From the NCBI RefSeq assembly GCF_000513895.2, contig NZ_CP165782.1:2743501-2807500 (forward strand): a DNA stretch of 64,000 nucleotides. Direction: 5' to 3'. The stretch's first letter is position 1. Each line of letters opens with the position of its first letter. Below the pieces are notes generated by a model, which saw only the letters and a program-made list of their open reading frames with translations, was not told the DNA's origin and did no database searches. Made by a program: the position numbers and the translations under genes. Shown in pieces: positions 17,420-30,251 of this stretch. Source of the stretch: Ensifer sp. WSM1721 (GTDB taxonomy: Bacteria; Pseudomonadota; Alphaproteobacteria; Rhizobiales; Rhizobiaceae).

Positions 17420-18877
17420 CTACCGCGGCAGCACCGTCGAGCCCATCAGCGCCTCGTCGATCGCGCGTGCTGCCTGGCGGCCTTCGCGGATCGCCCAGAC
17501 GACGAGCGACTGGCCGCGGCGGACGTCGCCGGCCGCCCACAGCTTTTCGACCGAGGTCTTGTAATCCCGCTCGTTGGCGACGACGTTGGTCGAGCCGCGG
17601 CGGTCGGTGTTGAGCGTCAGCTTGTCGCCGAGGTCCTGGAGCACGCTGCTGGTGAACGGACCACGGAAGCCGATGGCGATGAAGGCGAGGTCGGCCTTGA
17701 TGACGAACTCGGTGCCGGCGACCGGCTTGCGGCGCTCATCCACCTGACAGCACTTGACGCCCGTCAAGTTGCCGTCCTCGTCGCCGATGAATTCGAGCGT
17801 GGCAACCTGGAACTCGCGGACCGCGCCCTCGGCCTGACTGGAGGAGGTGCGCATCTTTGTCGCCCAGAACGGCCAGACGGCGAGCTTGTCCTCCTTCTCC
17901 GGCGGCTGCGGACGAATGTCGAGCTGCGTCACCTTGACAGCGCCCTGACGGAAGGCGGTTCCGACGCAGTCGGACGCCGTATCGCCGCCGCCGACGACGA
18001 CGATGTGCTTGCCGCCGGCAAGGATCGGCTCGGACGGCCAGCCGATACTGTCGATGTTTTCGCGCCCGAGGCGGCGGTTCTGCTGCACCAGATAGGGCAT
18101 GGCGTCGTGCACGCCGACGAACTCCACGCCCGGAATGCCGGCATCGCGCGGGGTCTCGGAACCGCCGCAATAGAGCACCGCGTCGTTCTCATCGATGAGC
18201 TTCTGGACGGCTACGTCGACGCCGACATTGACGCCGCAGTGGAAGGTGACGCCCTCGCCCCGCATCTGCTCGATGCGGCGATCGATGAAGTTCTTCTCCA
18301 TCTTGAAATCGGGAATACCGTAGCGCAGCAGCCCGCCGGGCTTCGACTCGCGCTCGTAGACGTGGACCTCGTGGCCCGCACGGGCAAGCTGCTGGGCGGC
18401 GGCCATGCCGGCGGGGCCGGAACCGATGACGGCGACCTTCTTGCCGGTCTTGGTGACGGCCGGCTGCGGCACGATGTAACCCATCTCGTAGGCCTTGTCG
18501 GCAATCGCCTGCTCGACCGTCTTGATTGCCACCGGCACATCTTCGAGGTTCAGCGTGCAGGCTTCCTCACAGGGCGCCGGGCAGACGCGGCCGGTGAATT
18601 CCGGGAAGTTGTTGGTCGAATGCAGGTTACGGATCGCCTCGTCCCAATTGCCGTTGTAGACGAGATCGTTCCAGTCCGGGATCTGGTTGTGCACCGGGCA
18701 GCCGGTCGGCCCATGGCAATAGGGAATGCCGCAGTCCATGCAGCGAGCGGCCTGCTTCTGCACTTCCTGGTCGGACATCGGAATGGTGAATTCACGGAAA
18801 TGGCGGATGCGGTCCGATGCCGGCTGGTACTTCGCCACCTGCCGGTCGATCTCCAAAAACCCAGTAACCTTGCCCAT
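17420..18877 (-). CDS. gltD: glutamate synthase (NADPH) small subunit
   Basis: This 485-residue beta subunit transfers electrons from NADPH through FAD to the GltB large subunit for ammonia assimilation. The N-terminal cysteine clusters ([31 protein letters not shown]) coordinate [4Fe-4S] centres. The FAD-binding [15 protein letters not shown] is near residue 150, the NADPH-binding [14 protein letters not shown] is near 300, and [16 protein letters not shown] is near the C-terminus. It lies 104 bp downstream of gltB on the same strand. Together they form the usual gltBD operon. Confidence 0.97.
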   Translation of the reverse strand: MGKVTGFLEIDRQVAKYQPASDRIRHFREFTIPMSDQEVQKQAARCMDCGIPYCHGPTGCPVHNQIPDWNDLVYNGNWDEAIRNLHSTNNFPEFTGRVCPAPCEEACTLNLEDVPVAIKTVEQAIADKAYEMGYIVPQPAVTKTGKKVAVIGSGPAGMAAAQQLARAGHEVHVYERESKPGGLLRYGIPDFKMEKNFIDRRIEQMRGEGVTFHCGVNVGVDVAVQKLIDENDAVLYCGGSETPRDAGIPGVEFVGVHDAMPYLVQQNRRLGRENIDSIGWPSEPILAGGKHIVVVGGGDTASDCVGTAFRQGAVKVTQLDIRPQPPEKEDKLAVWPFWATKMRTSSSQAEGAVREFQVATLEFIGDEDGNLTGVKCCQVDERRKPVAGTEFVIKADLAFIAIGFRGPFTSSVLQDLGDKLTLNTDRRGSTNVVANERDYKTSVEKLWAAGDVRRGQSLVVWAIREGRQAARAIDEALMGSTVLPR

Positions 18878-18981
18878 CTTACGATCCTGATATCTTCAAA
18901 TCTGAAACAGGCGCCCCCAGGGCGCGCGTGGTCGCCCCCGCCACCGGAGACCGGATCGGGGGCCGCTGTCACGAGGGCCGG

Positions 18982-23703
<4,722 letters not shown>

Positions 23704-24267
23704 CCTATTCCCTCCTGTTGCACCCGGGGATTCCGGGCATACCGCGGCCCGCACGCCTATCGCCGCGTCGCGCATTTCGCACTGCGGCAAGCTGGGGCAC
23801 TATCGTCGCATGATCCTGATCAGGTCGCAAATGAAGCGCGGCTCATCAGGCACGAATGTCCGCGACCATCCTGATGGCAGGTGATAACGGCCGAATGAAA
23901 TCCGGCGAAACCCCTCGCTCTCCACGTCGGTAGCCGCTTTTCGCGAGCCTTCCGTCGATTGCTCCGGTCCCTAGACCGAAATAGGACAGCAAACCTGTCC
24001 TATTTCATGCGCTCTATGCCAGAAAGCGCCCCCCTTCGCAAGGGGCATCGCCGCAAATAATGGCAGAGATTTTGCCGAACATTGCCGGAAATTTCGCACT
24101 TTTGAAATTTTATTACGAGCTTCCACCGCTTTCTTCGCTTTGGTTTCAAACTGGTCTCGCTTTGGCTCCCGTCGGAGGAGACAGATTGCCTGACGCTCGA
24201 TCTTGGCTATGGTCTCGTCGACGGGCGTCTGATCGGGCGCGGATTGTGGAAACAGGGTGACGTCAAG
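23704..24267. other. 564-bp non-coding region between gltB and the threonine aldolase gene
   Basis: This divergent intergenic region must hold the promoters of both flanking genes. Besides the palindrome at 23978-24006, a short AT-richer stretch lies at 24060-24130. A 66-codon open frame (24060-24260, plus strand) has no ribosome-binding site or recognisable product, and I do not call it. No terminator or RNA gene is evident. Confidence 0.5.
23978..24006. promoter_or_regulatory. perfect 11-bp dyad, candidate operator
   Basis: GAAATAGGACA (23978-23988) and TGTCCTATTTC (23996-24006) are exact reverse complements around a 7-base spacer. It lies about 275 bp upstream of gltB and about 262 bp upstream of the aldolase start. 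The lack of a T-run and the AT/GC mix suggest a dimeric repressor site rather than a terminator. The cognate regulator is unknown. Confidence 0.6.
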
Positions 24268-25314
24268 ATGATCTTTTCCTCCGACAATTGGGCCGGCGCC
24301 CATCCGGCGATTGCCGAAAGCCTGGTGATGCATGCGGAGGGCTATGCTTCCGCGTACGGGACGAGCGAGCTCGATCGGAAGGTGGAGAAGAGGTTTTCGG
24401 AGATATTCGAGAAGGACGTCGCCGTCTTCTTCGTCGCCACCGGCACGGCCGCCAACTCGCTTGCGCTTGCAAGCGCCAACCGGGCGGGCGGCGTCGTCTT
24501 CTGCCATCGCGAGGCGCATGTGAACGTCGACGAATGCGGCGCGCCGGCCTTCTTCTCCCACGGTGCAAGGCTCAACCCTGTGGACGGTGCCCGCGGCAAG
24601 ATGGAGGCGGCGAAGCTCGACGCGGAGATCCGCCAGTTCCCGCTGGAAAACGTCCATGGCGGCCAGCCGATGGCGGTCACACTGACCCAGGCGACGGAGA
24701 GCGGCACCGTCTATTCGCTCGGAGAGATCGAAGCGATCGCCTCTATCACCAAATCGCATCAACTGCCGCTGCATATGGACGGCGCCCGCTTCGCCAATGC
24801 GCTCGTCAGCCTTGGCGCGACGCCGGCCGAAATGACCTGGAAACGCGGCGTCGACCTTCTGTCCTTCGGCGGAACGAAAAACGGCTGCTGGTGCGCCGAG
24901 GCATTGATCCTGTTCGACCTCTCCAGGGCGAACGAGATGCATTTCCTGCGCAAGCGTTCGGCGCAGCTCTTTTCCAAATCGCGCTTCATCGCCGCCCAGT
25001 TCGACGCCTATCTCGACGGCGACCTCTGGCTCGATCTCGCCCATCATGCGAATGCCATGGCGCAGCGCCTCGCCGAAGGCGTCACGGCTTCGGCGGAGAG
25101 CCGGCTCGCCTGGGCGCCCGATGCCAACGAGGTCTTCGTGGTGCTGAAACGGGCGGTCGCCGCACGACTGCAGGAACGAGGCGCGCTTTTCTATGATTGG
25201 CCGGTGCCGCACGATCTCAAGGGCAGCCTCGCCGAGGACGAAGCCCTCTACCGCCTTGTGACGAGCTTTGCCACGCGAGCCGAAGACGTCGACCGCTTCG
25301 TCGCCGGCTGCTGA
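24268..25314 (+). CDS. ltaE: low-specificity L-threonine aldolase / beta-eliminating lyase family
   Basis: This 348-residue PLP enzyme (fold type I) is expected to split L-threonine or L-allo-threonine to glycine and acetaldehyde. Visible features are FFVATGTAANSLAL (phosphate-binding turn), HREAHVNVDECG, LPLHMDGARFANAL (the Asp that contacts the PLP ring), and the Schiff-base lysine in SFGGTKNGCWCAEA. The start at MIFSSDNW (24268) matches the family N-terminus. An upstream in-frame ATG at 24244 adds eight residues. No partner gene follows; the convergent hsp20 gene lies next to it. Confidence 0.9.
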   Translation: MIFSSDNWAGAHPAIAESLVMHAEGYASAYGTSELDRKVEKRFSEIFEKDVAVFFVATGTAANSLALASANRAGGVVFCHREAHVNVDECGAPAFFSHGARLNPVDGARGKMEAAKLDAEIRQFPLENVHGGQPMAVTLTQATESGTVYSLGEIEAIASITKSHQLPLHMDGARFANALVSLGATPAEMTWKRGVDLLSFGGTKNGCWCAEALILFDLSRANEMHFLRKRSAQLFSKSRFIAAQFDAYLDGDLWLDLAHHANAMAQRLAEGVTASAESRLAWAPDANEVFVVLKRAVAARLQERGALFYDWPVPHDLKGSLAEDEALYRLVTSFATRAEDVDRFVAGC

Positions 25315-25354
25315 GAGCTGGAGCGGATTAGGGAAATAGAGCCGCAACAAAAAA

Positions 25355-25375
25355 ACGGCGCCCTGAGGGCGCCGT
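25355..25375 (-). terminator. rho-independent terminator of hsp20
   Basis: A 9-bp perfect stem (25355-25363 with 25367-25375) and 3-base loop are followed, on the minus strand, by an uninterrupted T-run (A-run at 25348-25355 on the given strand). It ends transcription of the small heat-shock gene and may also stall the convergent aldolase transcript. Confidence 0.88.
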
Positions 25376-25410
25376 CATTCGTCTCGAGTGTCTCGATCTT
25401 CGTGCGGGGC

Positions 25411-25869
25411 TTAAGCGCTCTGCGCCTCGATCTGCTTCGGCTGCGAGGCAACCGAGGAGATTTCGATGCGGCGCGGCTTGGCTGCTTCCGGGATCTCGCG
25501 AACGAGATCGACATGGAGCAGGCCGTTCTTCAGCGAAGCGGATTTGATCTCGACATGGTCGGCAAGCTGGAAGCGACGTTCGAAGGCGCGCTTGGCGATG
25601 CCACGGTGGAGAAACTGGGCTTCCTCACCCTTTTCTTCGCTCTTCTCGCCCTTGATCGTCAGCGTGTTTTCGCGCGCTTCGACGGAAAGCTCGCTTTCAT
25701 CGAAGCCGGCAACCGCCATGGTGATGCGGTAGGCGTTCTCGCCGGTGCGCTCGATGTTGTAGGGCGGATAGGTCTGCGCTTCGGGCTGGCCAAGGCTGTC
25801 AAGCATGGTGAACAGGCGATCGAAGCCGACCGTGGAGCGATAGAGGGGAGAAAAATCAAAGTGACGCAT
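25411..25869 (-). CDS. ibpA: small heat-shock protein Hsp20 (IbpA class)
   Basis: This 152-residue ATP-independent chaperone holds unfolding proteins during heat stress. The N-terminus MRHFDFSPLYRSTVGFDRLF is typical of class A rhizobial small Hsps. The alpha-crystallin domain spans about residues 38-130 (YNIERTGENAYRITMAVAGF, ENTLTIKGEK) and ends in the GLLHVDLVREIPE strand. Expression is predicted to be doubly heat-controlled, by an RpoH-type promoter (25975-26003) and by a ROSE thermometer that masks the AAGGAGG site before the ATG. A terminator follows. Confidence 0.95.
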   Translation of the reverse strand: MRHFDFSPLYRSTVGFDRLFTMLDSLGQPEAQTYPPYNIERTGENAYRITMAVAGFDESELSVEARENTLTIKGEKSEEKGEEAQFLHRGIAKRAFERRFQLADHVEIKSASLKNGLLHVDLVREIPEAAKPRRIEISSVASQPKQIEAQSA

Positions 25870-25967
25870 AGTGTCGTCCTCCTTAAGAGCAACGGTTGCG
25901 ATATCTGGCCTGCCACCCCATCCCGGCTGTGGCGCGACCGGTGAACGGACCCGTTATCGGCGTCCGC
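25870..25967 (-). ncRNA. ROSE-type RNA thermometer in the hsp20 5'UTR
   Basis: The hsp20 leader is about 98 nt, counted from a start 7-8 nt below the -10 box. Its 3' end folds so that CGTTGCTC pairs with GGAGGACG across a TTAA loop (25875-25894, read on the minus strand). The anti-Shine-Dalgarno UUGCU and the G-G opposition against the AGGAGG are the hallmarks of ROSE elements, which open on heating and release the ribosome-binding site. The upstream leader is GC-rich and can form further hairpins. Confidence 0.75.
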
Positions 25968-25974
25968 GACCAAG

Positions 25975-26003
25975 ACATGGGATCGCACGCGCATGAGTTC
26001 AAG
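25975..26003 (-). promoter_or_regulatory. RpoH (sigma-32) type promoter of hsp20
   Basis: On the minus strand CTTGAA (26003-25998) is followed after 17 bases by CCATGT (25980-25975). This closely fits the alphaproteobacterial heat-shock consensus CTTGAA-N17/18-CCATnT. Confidence 0.82.
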
Positions 26004-26089
26004 AGGACCCGTTGGAGGAACTCTTCGGGCGATTCGTGAACCGCATATGAACGGCCGGTTCGGCCGCGGTTCAGCCGCCGAGCGCTAAA

Positions 26090-26200
26090 AGAGAGATACT
26101 GGGCGGAATGGCCCAGGGCTGAAGTGACATGTCCCTTCTCCTTCAGCGGCCGGAAACGGTGATCGTCCGGATTTCATCCACCGTTTCCGGCTTTTTTCTT
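26090..26200 (+). ncRNA. candidate trans-encoded sRNA with three hairpins and terminator
   Basis: Three consecutive plus-strand hairpins are visible. CTGGGC/GCCCAG occupies 26099-26116. GCTGAAG/CTTCAGC at 26118-26147 has the pyrimidine-rich loop TCCCTTCTC. A perfect 13-bp stem (26149-26161 with 26179-26191) is followed by six Ts and behaves as a terminator. No plus-strand gene lies upstream that would need this terminator: the region is between the divergent hsp20 and hydrolase genes. CU-rich loops of this kind pair with ribosome-binding sites in known rhizobial sRNAs. I could not locate a convincing promoter, so the 5' end is a guess. Confidence 0.5.
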
Positions 26201-26226
26201 TGACGGACGAAAGGCCGCCGCCTATC

Positions 26227-26277
26227 GCTAGAGAGTGAGGAAAAGTGAGCGATTTTCCGCCCCACATCCCGCTCCAG
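26227..26277. repeat. dispersed imperfect palindrome (CTAGAGCGGG...CCCGCTC family), copy 2
   Basis: CTAGAGAGTGAGGAAAAGTG followed by GCGATTTTCCGC and CATCCCGCTCC has the same order and spacing as the copy at 7970-8029. It lies just upstream of the hydrolase start. Confidence 0.6.
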
Positions 26278-26321
26278 TTCTATCGCAGTCGATCAACGCT
26301 TCCGATCCGGCCACCGCCTCC

Positions 26322-27305
26322 ATGACGACGATCCTTCATTCCACGCCCGACAACCCGATGCCGGGCAATCCCGTGGCGGGCTATTTCGATGGCGCCGGCA
26401 ACCGCAAGATCCGCTACGCAGTGTTCAAGTCGAAGGCGGCCAACATTCGCGGCACGATCGTCCTGCTGCAGGGCCGCAACGAATCGATCGAGAAATACTT
26501 CGAGACGATCGGCGAACTGATGGAGGCGGGTTTCTGGGTCGCCACTTTCGACTGGCGCGGACAAGGCGGTTCCGAAAGGCTGCTGCCGCAGCCGGGCCGC
26601 GGCCATGTGGAGCGTTTCGACGATTATGAGCGCGATCTCACCGCTTTCCTTCATGAAATCGTCCTGCCCGACACGCGCCTGCCCTTCTCGATCGTCGCCC
26701 ATTCCATGGGCGCCCTTGTCGCCCTGTCGCTCGCGCCTTTCCTCGCAAGCCGCATCGAGCGCATGGTGCTGCTCGCTCCCTTCGTGGGGTTGAGCGGCCA
26801 AGTTGTCGGCGAGCGCGGCGCCGTGACGATTGCGACATCGATGCGCCGCTTCGGTTTCGGAAGACTGCCCTTGCCCGCCGACAGGAGAAGGTATCTTCCC
26901 TTTGAGAACAACGTGCTGACGACGGACAGCCGCCGCTACGCGCGCAATCTGGCGCTGATCGACGCCTGCCCGCGCCTCAGGATCGGACCCCCGACAGCGC
27001 GATGGTTGAGCGAGGCCTTCCGGACGATCCGGCGCGTCATGGAGCGAGAGCACCTGACGAGGATCACGGTTCCGACGGTTATTCTCGCGCCGACGGCCGA
27101 CCGCCTCGTGCCCTATCTCGCCATCGAATACCTGGCCAGCAACTTCCGGGCCGGCCACCTGATCCCGATCGACGGCGGGCGCCACGAACTCCTGCATGAG
27201 GCCGACCGTTATCGCGCCCAGGCAATGGCCGCGATTCTCGCTTTCCTGCCGGGCGCCGATCCCGACGACGACGGTCCCGTGCTTCGTCAGCTGGAAGAGG
27301 CTTAA
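26322..27305 (+). CDS. alpha/beta hydrolase, lysophospholipase (PldB)-like
   Basis: This 327-residue protein has a serine-hydrolase fold. The nucleophile is Ser128 in IVAHSMGAL, with FDWRGQGGSER upstream. The acid is probably in APTADRLVP, and the histidine is in DGGRHELLHE. The FDDYERDLTAFL block and overall length are typical of the monoacylglycerol lipase/lysophospholipase L2 group. It has no signal peptide, so it is probably cytoplasmic or peripheral. Substrate (lysophospholipid or acylglycerol) is inferred from family only. The start at 26322 lacks a clear ribosome-binding site. The gene ends 4 bp from the convergent hisN. Confidence 0.82.
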   Translation: MTTILHSTPDNPMPGNPVAGYFDGAGNRKIRYAVFKSKAANIRGTIVLLQGRNESIEKYFETIGELMEAGFWVATFDWRGQGGSERLLPQPGRGHVERFDDYERDLTAFLHEIVLPDTRLPFSIVAHSMGALVALSLAPFLASRIERMVLLAPFVGLSGQVVGERGAVTIATSMRRFGFGRLPLPADRRRYLPFENNVLTTDSRRYARNLALIDACPRLRIGPPTARWLSEAFRTIRRVMEREHLTRITVPTVILAPTADRLVPYLAIEYLASNFRAGHLIPIDGGRHELLHEADRYRAQAMAAILAFLPGADPDDDGPVLRQLEEA

Positions 27306-27309
27306 AAAA

Positions 27310-28092
27310 CTAGAAGCGTCTTCCGTTCAGCATTTCCAGCGCCTCAGCGTGGAGTTCGCGGCTGCCGGCGGCGACGATTTCGCCGCCCATTTCCGCCGAC
27401 CCGCCTTGCCAGTTGGTGATCACGCCGCCCGCCTGTTCGATCAGCGGAATGAGTCCGCCGACGTCATAGGGCTTGAGGCCGCACTCGACGACGAGATCGA
27501 CATGGCCCGCTGCAAGCAGCGCGAAGGCATAGCAATCGCAGCCGTAGCGGAAGAGCCTGACCTTCTCCTGCAGCGCCTCAAAGCGTTCCTTGAGCTCGCC
27601 CGTGTAGAGATGCGGCGAAGTGGTGAACAGCACGGCGTCCGAAAGCCCGCCGCAGTTCCGCGTCGCAAGCACCTTCTCGCCATCGGGGCCGCGATAGACC
27701 GACTTCTCCCCGTCGGCGAAATAGCGCTCACCGGTGAAGGGCTGGTCCATCAACCCCATGATCGCCTTGCCGTTACGATAGAGACCGATCAAGGTGCCCC
27801 ACACCGGCAGGCCGGAAATGAAGGCGCGCGTGCCGTCGATCGGGTCGATGACCCAGACATGTTCGCGATCGAGGCCGACATTCCCATACTCCTCACCGAG
27901 AATGCCGTGGCCGGGAAAGGTGCGTTCGATCAGCGTCCGGATCGCCGCTTCGGCCGACTGGTCGGCCTCGGTCACCGGATCGAAGCCGCCTTCGAGCTTG
28001 TTCGTCACGCAGGCGCCTGTCCGGAAAAGCGGCATGGTTTCCGCCCTGGCGGCGTCGGCGAGACGGTCGAAGAAGGAGCGATCCGGTAGCAT
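27310..28092 (-). CDS. hisN: inositol monophosphatase-family histidinol-phosphatase (HisN type)
   Basis: This 260-residue Mg-dependent phosphatase has the IMP-family motifs: ILGEEYG (metal-binding Glu), WVIDPIDGTRAFISG, and the C-terminal YDVGGLIPLIEQAGG in place of the commoner WDxAA. In Rhizobiales and actinobacteria this subgroup supplies histidinol-phosphate phosphatase activity, the step missing where HisB lacks a phosphatase domain. Older annotations call it SuhB or inositol monophosphatase. The start MLPDRSFF (28092) was chosen because the longer frame has no homology-like sequence. It is divergent from the MmgR-type sRNA gene and convergent with the hydrolase gene. Confidence 0.85.
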   Translation of the reverse strand: MLPDRSFFDRLADAARAETMPLFRTGACVTNKLEGGFDPVTEADQSAEAAIRTLIERTFPGHGILGEEYGNVGLDREHVWVIDPIDGTRAFISGLPVWGTLIGLYRNGKAIMGLMDQPFTGERYFADGEKSVYRGPDGEKVLATRNCGGLSDAVLFTTSPHLYTGELKERFEALQEKVRLFRYGCDCYAFALLAAGHVDLVVECGLKPYDVGGLIPLIEQAGGVITNWQGGSAEMGGEIVAAGSRELHAEALEMLNGRRF

Positions 28093-28250
28093 GGCACTTT
28101 CTCGGAGGAGGAAAGGGGAAGTGTCATCCTGAATAGACGAAATTCGCCGAAAGGCAACGTCCGCTCCGGCCGGCACTGCGGCGATCATTTACGGCTGCAC
28201 AACCAACAGACGAATCGACTCCGGTCATACAAAAGTCTGTACCCCTAAAA

Positions 28251-28278
28251 CTTGACAATTGTGCAGCGCAATATTAGT
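28251..28278 (+). promoter_or_regulatory. sigma-70 type promoter of the MmgR-like sRNA
   Basis: CTTGAC (28251-28256) is a perfect rhizobial -35 box. A weak -10 (TATTAG or ATTAGT, 28272-28278) follows at a spacing of 15-16. The predicted transcript start is about 28284-28289. Confidence 0.65.
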
Positions 28279-28286
28279 GTTCTCCT

Positions 28287-28365
28287 GCAGTCACTCGTGG
28301 CTGCAAATACCCTCCTTGGGTGTTTCCTCCCTAGACTTGACCGCGCCGCTGGCGCGGTTCTTTTT
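28287..28365 (+). ncRNA. mmgR: MmgR / suhB-motif small RNA (alpha-r8 family)
   Basis: A short structured transcript of about 77 nt is predicted. Hairpin 1 is GCAGTCAC/GTGGCTGC. A small ACCC/GGGT hairpin with a TCCTT loop follows, then an unpaired TTTCCTCCC stretch. The terminator is ACCGCGCC-GCT-GGCGCGGT followed by TCTTTTT (ends about 28365). The unpaired UUUCCUC heptamer and the position upstream of the SuhB-like phosphatase gene match what I recall of the Rfam suhB motif. That motif is the Sinorhizobium MmgR sRNA, which limits polyhydroxybutyrate granule accumulation. The identification is from recalled structure and synteny, not from a search. The remainder of the gap 28366-28474 shows nothing further. 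Confidence 0.8.
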
Positions 28366-28474
28366 ACGCCTCAAGCCGCTGGCGCCCCCCAATCAACCCT
28401 TTGAATTTGCCGCAGAACTTGGTCCTTGAACCGGTTCCGGTTCTTGCATGTGAGCCGTTTTGGGCAGCGGACGG

Positions 28475-29356
28475 CTATTCCGCCGCCAGCGGCAGGTAGG
28501 CACCGTAATCTTCGACATGACGCGAAAGCGCGCCGATGAATGTGGCGAGATCGGCCTCCAGGGCGGCAAATCCGGGCTTCTTCGCGAGGGTCGTTTCGTC
28601 GACATAGAGGCTGCGGTTGATTTCGATCTGAAGCGCATGCAGCCCGCGAGTCGGCCGGCCGTAGTGTTCGGTGATGAAGCCGCCGGCATAGGGCTTGTTG
28701 CGGGCGACCGCATAGCCGAGCCCTTCCAGCAGATCCACAGCCGCGCGCGACAGTTCCGCCGCCGCGCTCGTTCCGTAACGGTCGCCGATTATGAAATCGG
28801 GGCGCTGGCCGCTTCCGGGAAGATGGACATTGCCGGGCATCGAATGACAGTCGATAAGGATCGACATCCCGAACCGCACGTGAGTGCGGGCGATCAGCTT
28901 CCGGAGTGTCGCGTGATAAGGCTTGTAGATCGTCTCGATCCGCGCGAGGGCCTCCTCGACCGGGAAGCGGCTGCGATAGATTTCCATATTTTCGGCAACA
29001 AGACGGGGCACGGTGCCGAGGCCGCCGGCAACGCGCATCGAGCTGATGTTGGCATGCGCCGGCAGCGCGCCCTCGAACATGCGCGGGTCGAGCTCGTAGG
29101 GTTCACGGTTGACGTCGAGGAAGGCACGCGGAAAATGGGCCCGGAGCAAGGGCGCCCCCAGAAAGGTGGCGCTGCGGAACAGTTCATCGACGAAGTGATC
29201 TTCCGAACGGCGGATCGAATGCGGATCGAGTCGCGACTGATCGAGAAAGGACTGGGGATAATGGCGACCGCTGTGCGGGGAGTTGAACACGAAAGGAATC
29301 CGCTGATTCGCGGGATCCAGGATCTCGAAAAACTCCAACTCGACCGCTTCCCCCAT
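28475..29356 (-). CDS. N-formylglutamate amidohydrolase family protein
   Basis: This 293-residue protein has the FGase/HutG2 fold (PF05013). Markers are VFNSPHSGRHYP at the N-terminus (first metal or active-site His), VDELFRSA, LRAHFPRAFLDVNREPYELD, ILIDCHSMPG (metal-binding Asp-Cys-His) and ALQIEINRSLYVDE. The family hydrolyses N-formyl-L-glutamate to glutamate and formate in histidine catabolism, but there are no hut genes here, so the physiological substrate is uncertain. I prefer ATG 29356, which has AAAAGGG just upstream, over ATG 29374. It is divergent from cpdR; the 192-bp gap must contain both promoters. Confidence 0.88.
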   Translation of the reverse strand: MGEAVELEFFEILDPANQRIPFVFNSPHSGRHYPQSFLDQSRLDPHSIRRSEDHFVDELFRSATFLGAPLLRAHFPRAFLDVNREPYELDPRMFEGALPAHANISSMRVAGGLGTVPRLVAENMEIYRSRFPVEEALARIETIYKPYHATLRKLIARTHVRFGMSILIDCHSMPGNVHLPGSGQRPDFIIGDRYGTSAAAELSRAAVDLLEGLGYAVARNKPYAGGFITEHYGRPTRGLHALQIEINRSLYVDETTLAKKPGFAALEADLATFIGALSRHVEDYGAYLPLAAE

Positions 29357-29548
29357 CGGAACCCTTTTTACCATGTCGGGATCTTGCTGTTCGGATCATG
29401 TTGCCAGTTGGCCGCCTCTGTGTCCATAGTGGCCTCCCGCTGGTTTCGGGGACTTGATCGCCCCTGTTCACCAGATATTTACCATGTTGCGGTTTGCTAA
29501 GCTGCCGCTATCCACAAGCATCGAAAAGAAGTAGGCACGGCCGAATAC

Positions 29549-29911
29549 ATGACTGCGAAAATCCTCCTTGCCGAAGACGACAATGATATGCGCCGCTTCC
29601 TCGTGAAGGCGCTGGAAAAGGCTGGCTACAAGGTCCTTTCCTATGACAACGGCGCCAGCGCGTATGACCGGCTTCGTGAAGAACCCTTTTCGCTTCTCCT
29701 CACCGACATCGTCATGCCCGAGATGGATGGCATCGAACTCGCGCGCCGGGCGACCGAACTCGACCCCGACCTGAAGGTGATGTTCATCACCGGCTTCGCC
29801 GCCGTGGCGCTCAACCCGGATTCCAAGGCGCCGAAGGATGCAAAGGTGCTCTCCAAGCCCTTCCACCTGCGCGACCTCGTCAACGAGGTCAACAAGATGC
29901 TGGCGGCTTGA
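29549..29911 (+). CDS. cpdR: CpdR single-domain response regulator
   Basis: This 120-residue stand-alone receiver domain has the acidic pocket in LAEDDND, phospho-acceptor Asp53 in LLTDIVMPEMDG, and switch lysine in LSKPFHL. The protein ends in MLAA; a C-terminal Ala-Ala is the ClpXP recognition tail of CpdR. Family knowledge from Caulobacter and Sinorhizobium: unphosphorylated CpdR localises ClpXP and drives cell-cycle proteolysis. CckA-ChpT phosphorylation at Asp53 turns this off, and in S. meliloti the gene is needed for normal bacteroid development. A terminator follows 60 bp downstream. Confidence 0.93.
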   Translation: MTAKILLAEDDNDMRRFLVKALEKAGYKVLSYDNGASAYDRLREEPFSLLLTDIVMPEMDGIELARRATELDPDLKVMFITGFAAVALNPDSKAPKDAKVLSKPFHLRDLVNEVNKMLAA

Positions 29912-29970
29912 GAAAGGGCCGAATTGCCCGCCCGCTTTGCCGCCCGACTGACACGCAAGAAACCGCTTCG

Positions 29971-30010
29971 AGGCCGCTGCCTATCGACATGATCGAGCAG
30001 CGGCCTTTTT
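29971..30010 (+). terminator. rho-independent terminator of cpdR
   Basis: AGGCCGCTGC (29971-29980) pairs with GCAGCGGCCT (29997-30006) around a 16-base loop, followed by a T-run. Confidence 0.8.
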
Positions 30011-30133
30011 GCTATTTCAAGGGCTTAGCCGATAAAGCCGGACAGAAGCCGGCGCTGAGGCGCGAGCGCCGCACCGGAAATCCCGCCGCAGGCGCTCCGA
30101 GAAATTTCTGTCAAAAAACCTTCGAAAAGCCTA

Positions 30134-30163
30134 TTGACGCGGACGCCGGTTTTGTGGTCTATG
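30134..30163 (+). promoter_or_regulatory. promoter of tRNA-Val
   Basis: TTGACG (30134-30139) and TCTATG (30158-30163) are spaced by 18 bp and end 14 bp before the mature tRNA. Confidence 0.7.
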
Positions 30164-30176
30164 CGCCGCATCGGAT

Positions 30177-30251
<75 letters not shown>

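Noticed and set aside
24060..24260. 66-codon open frame in the gltB–aldolase gap
   Set aside because: No ribosome-binding site, no hydrophobic or known motif, and its end overlaps the aldolase leader.
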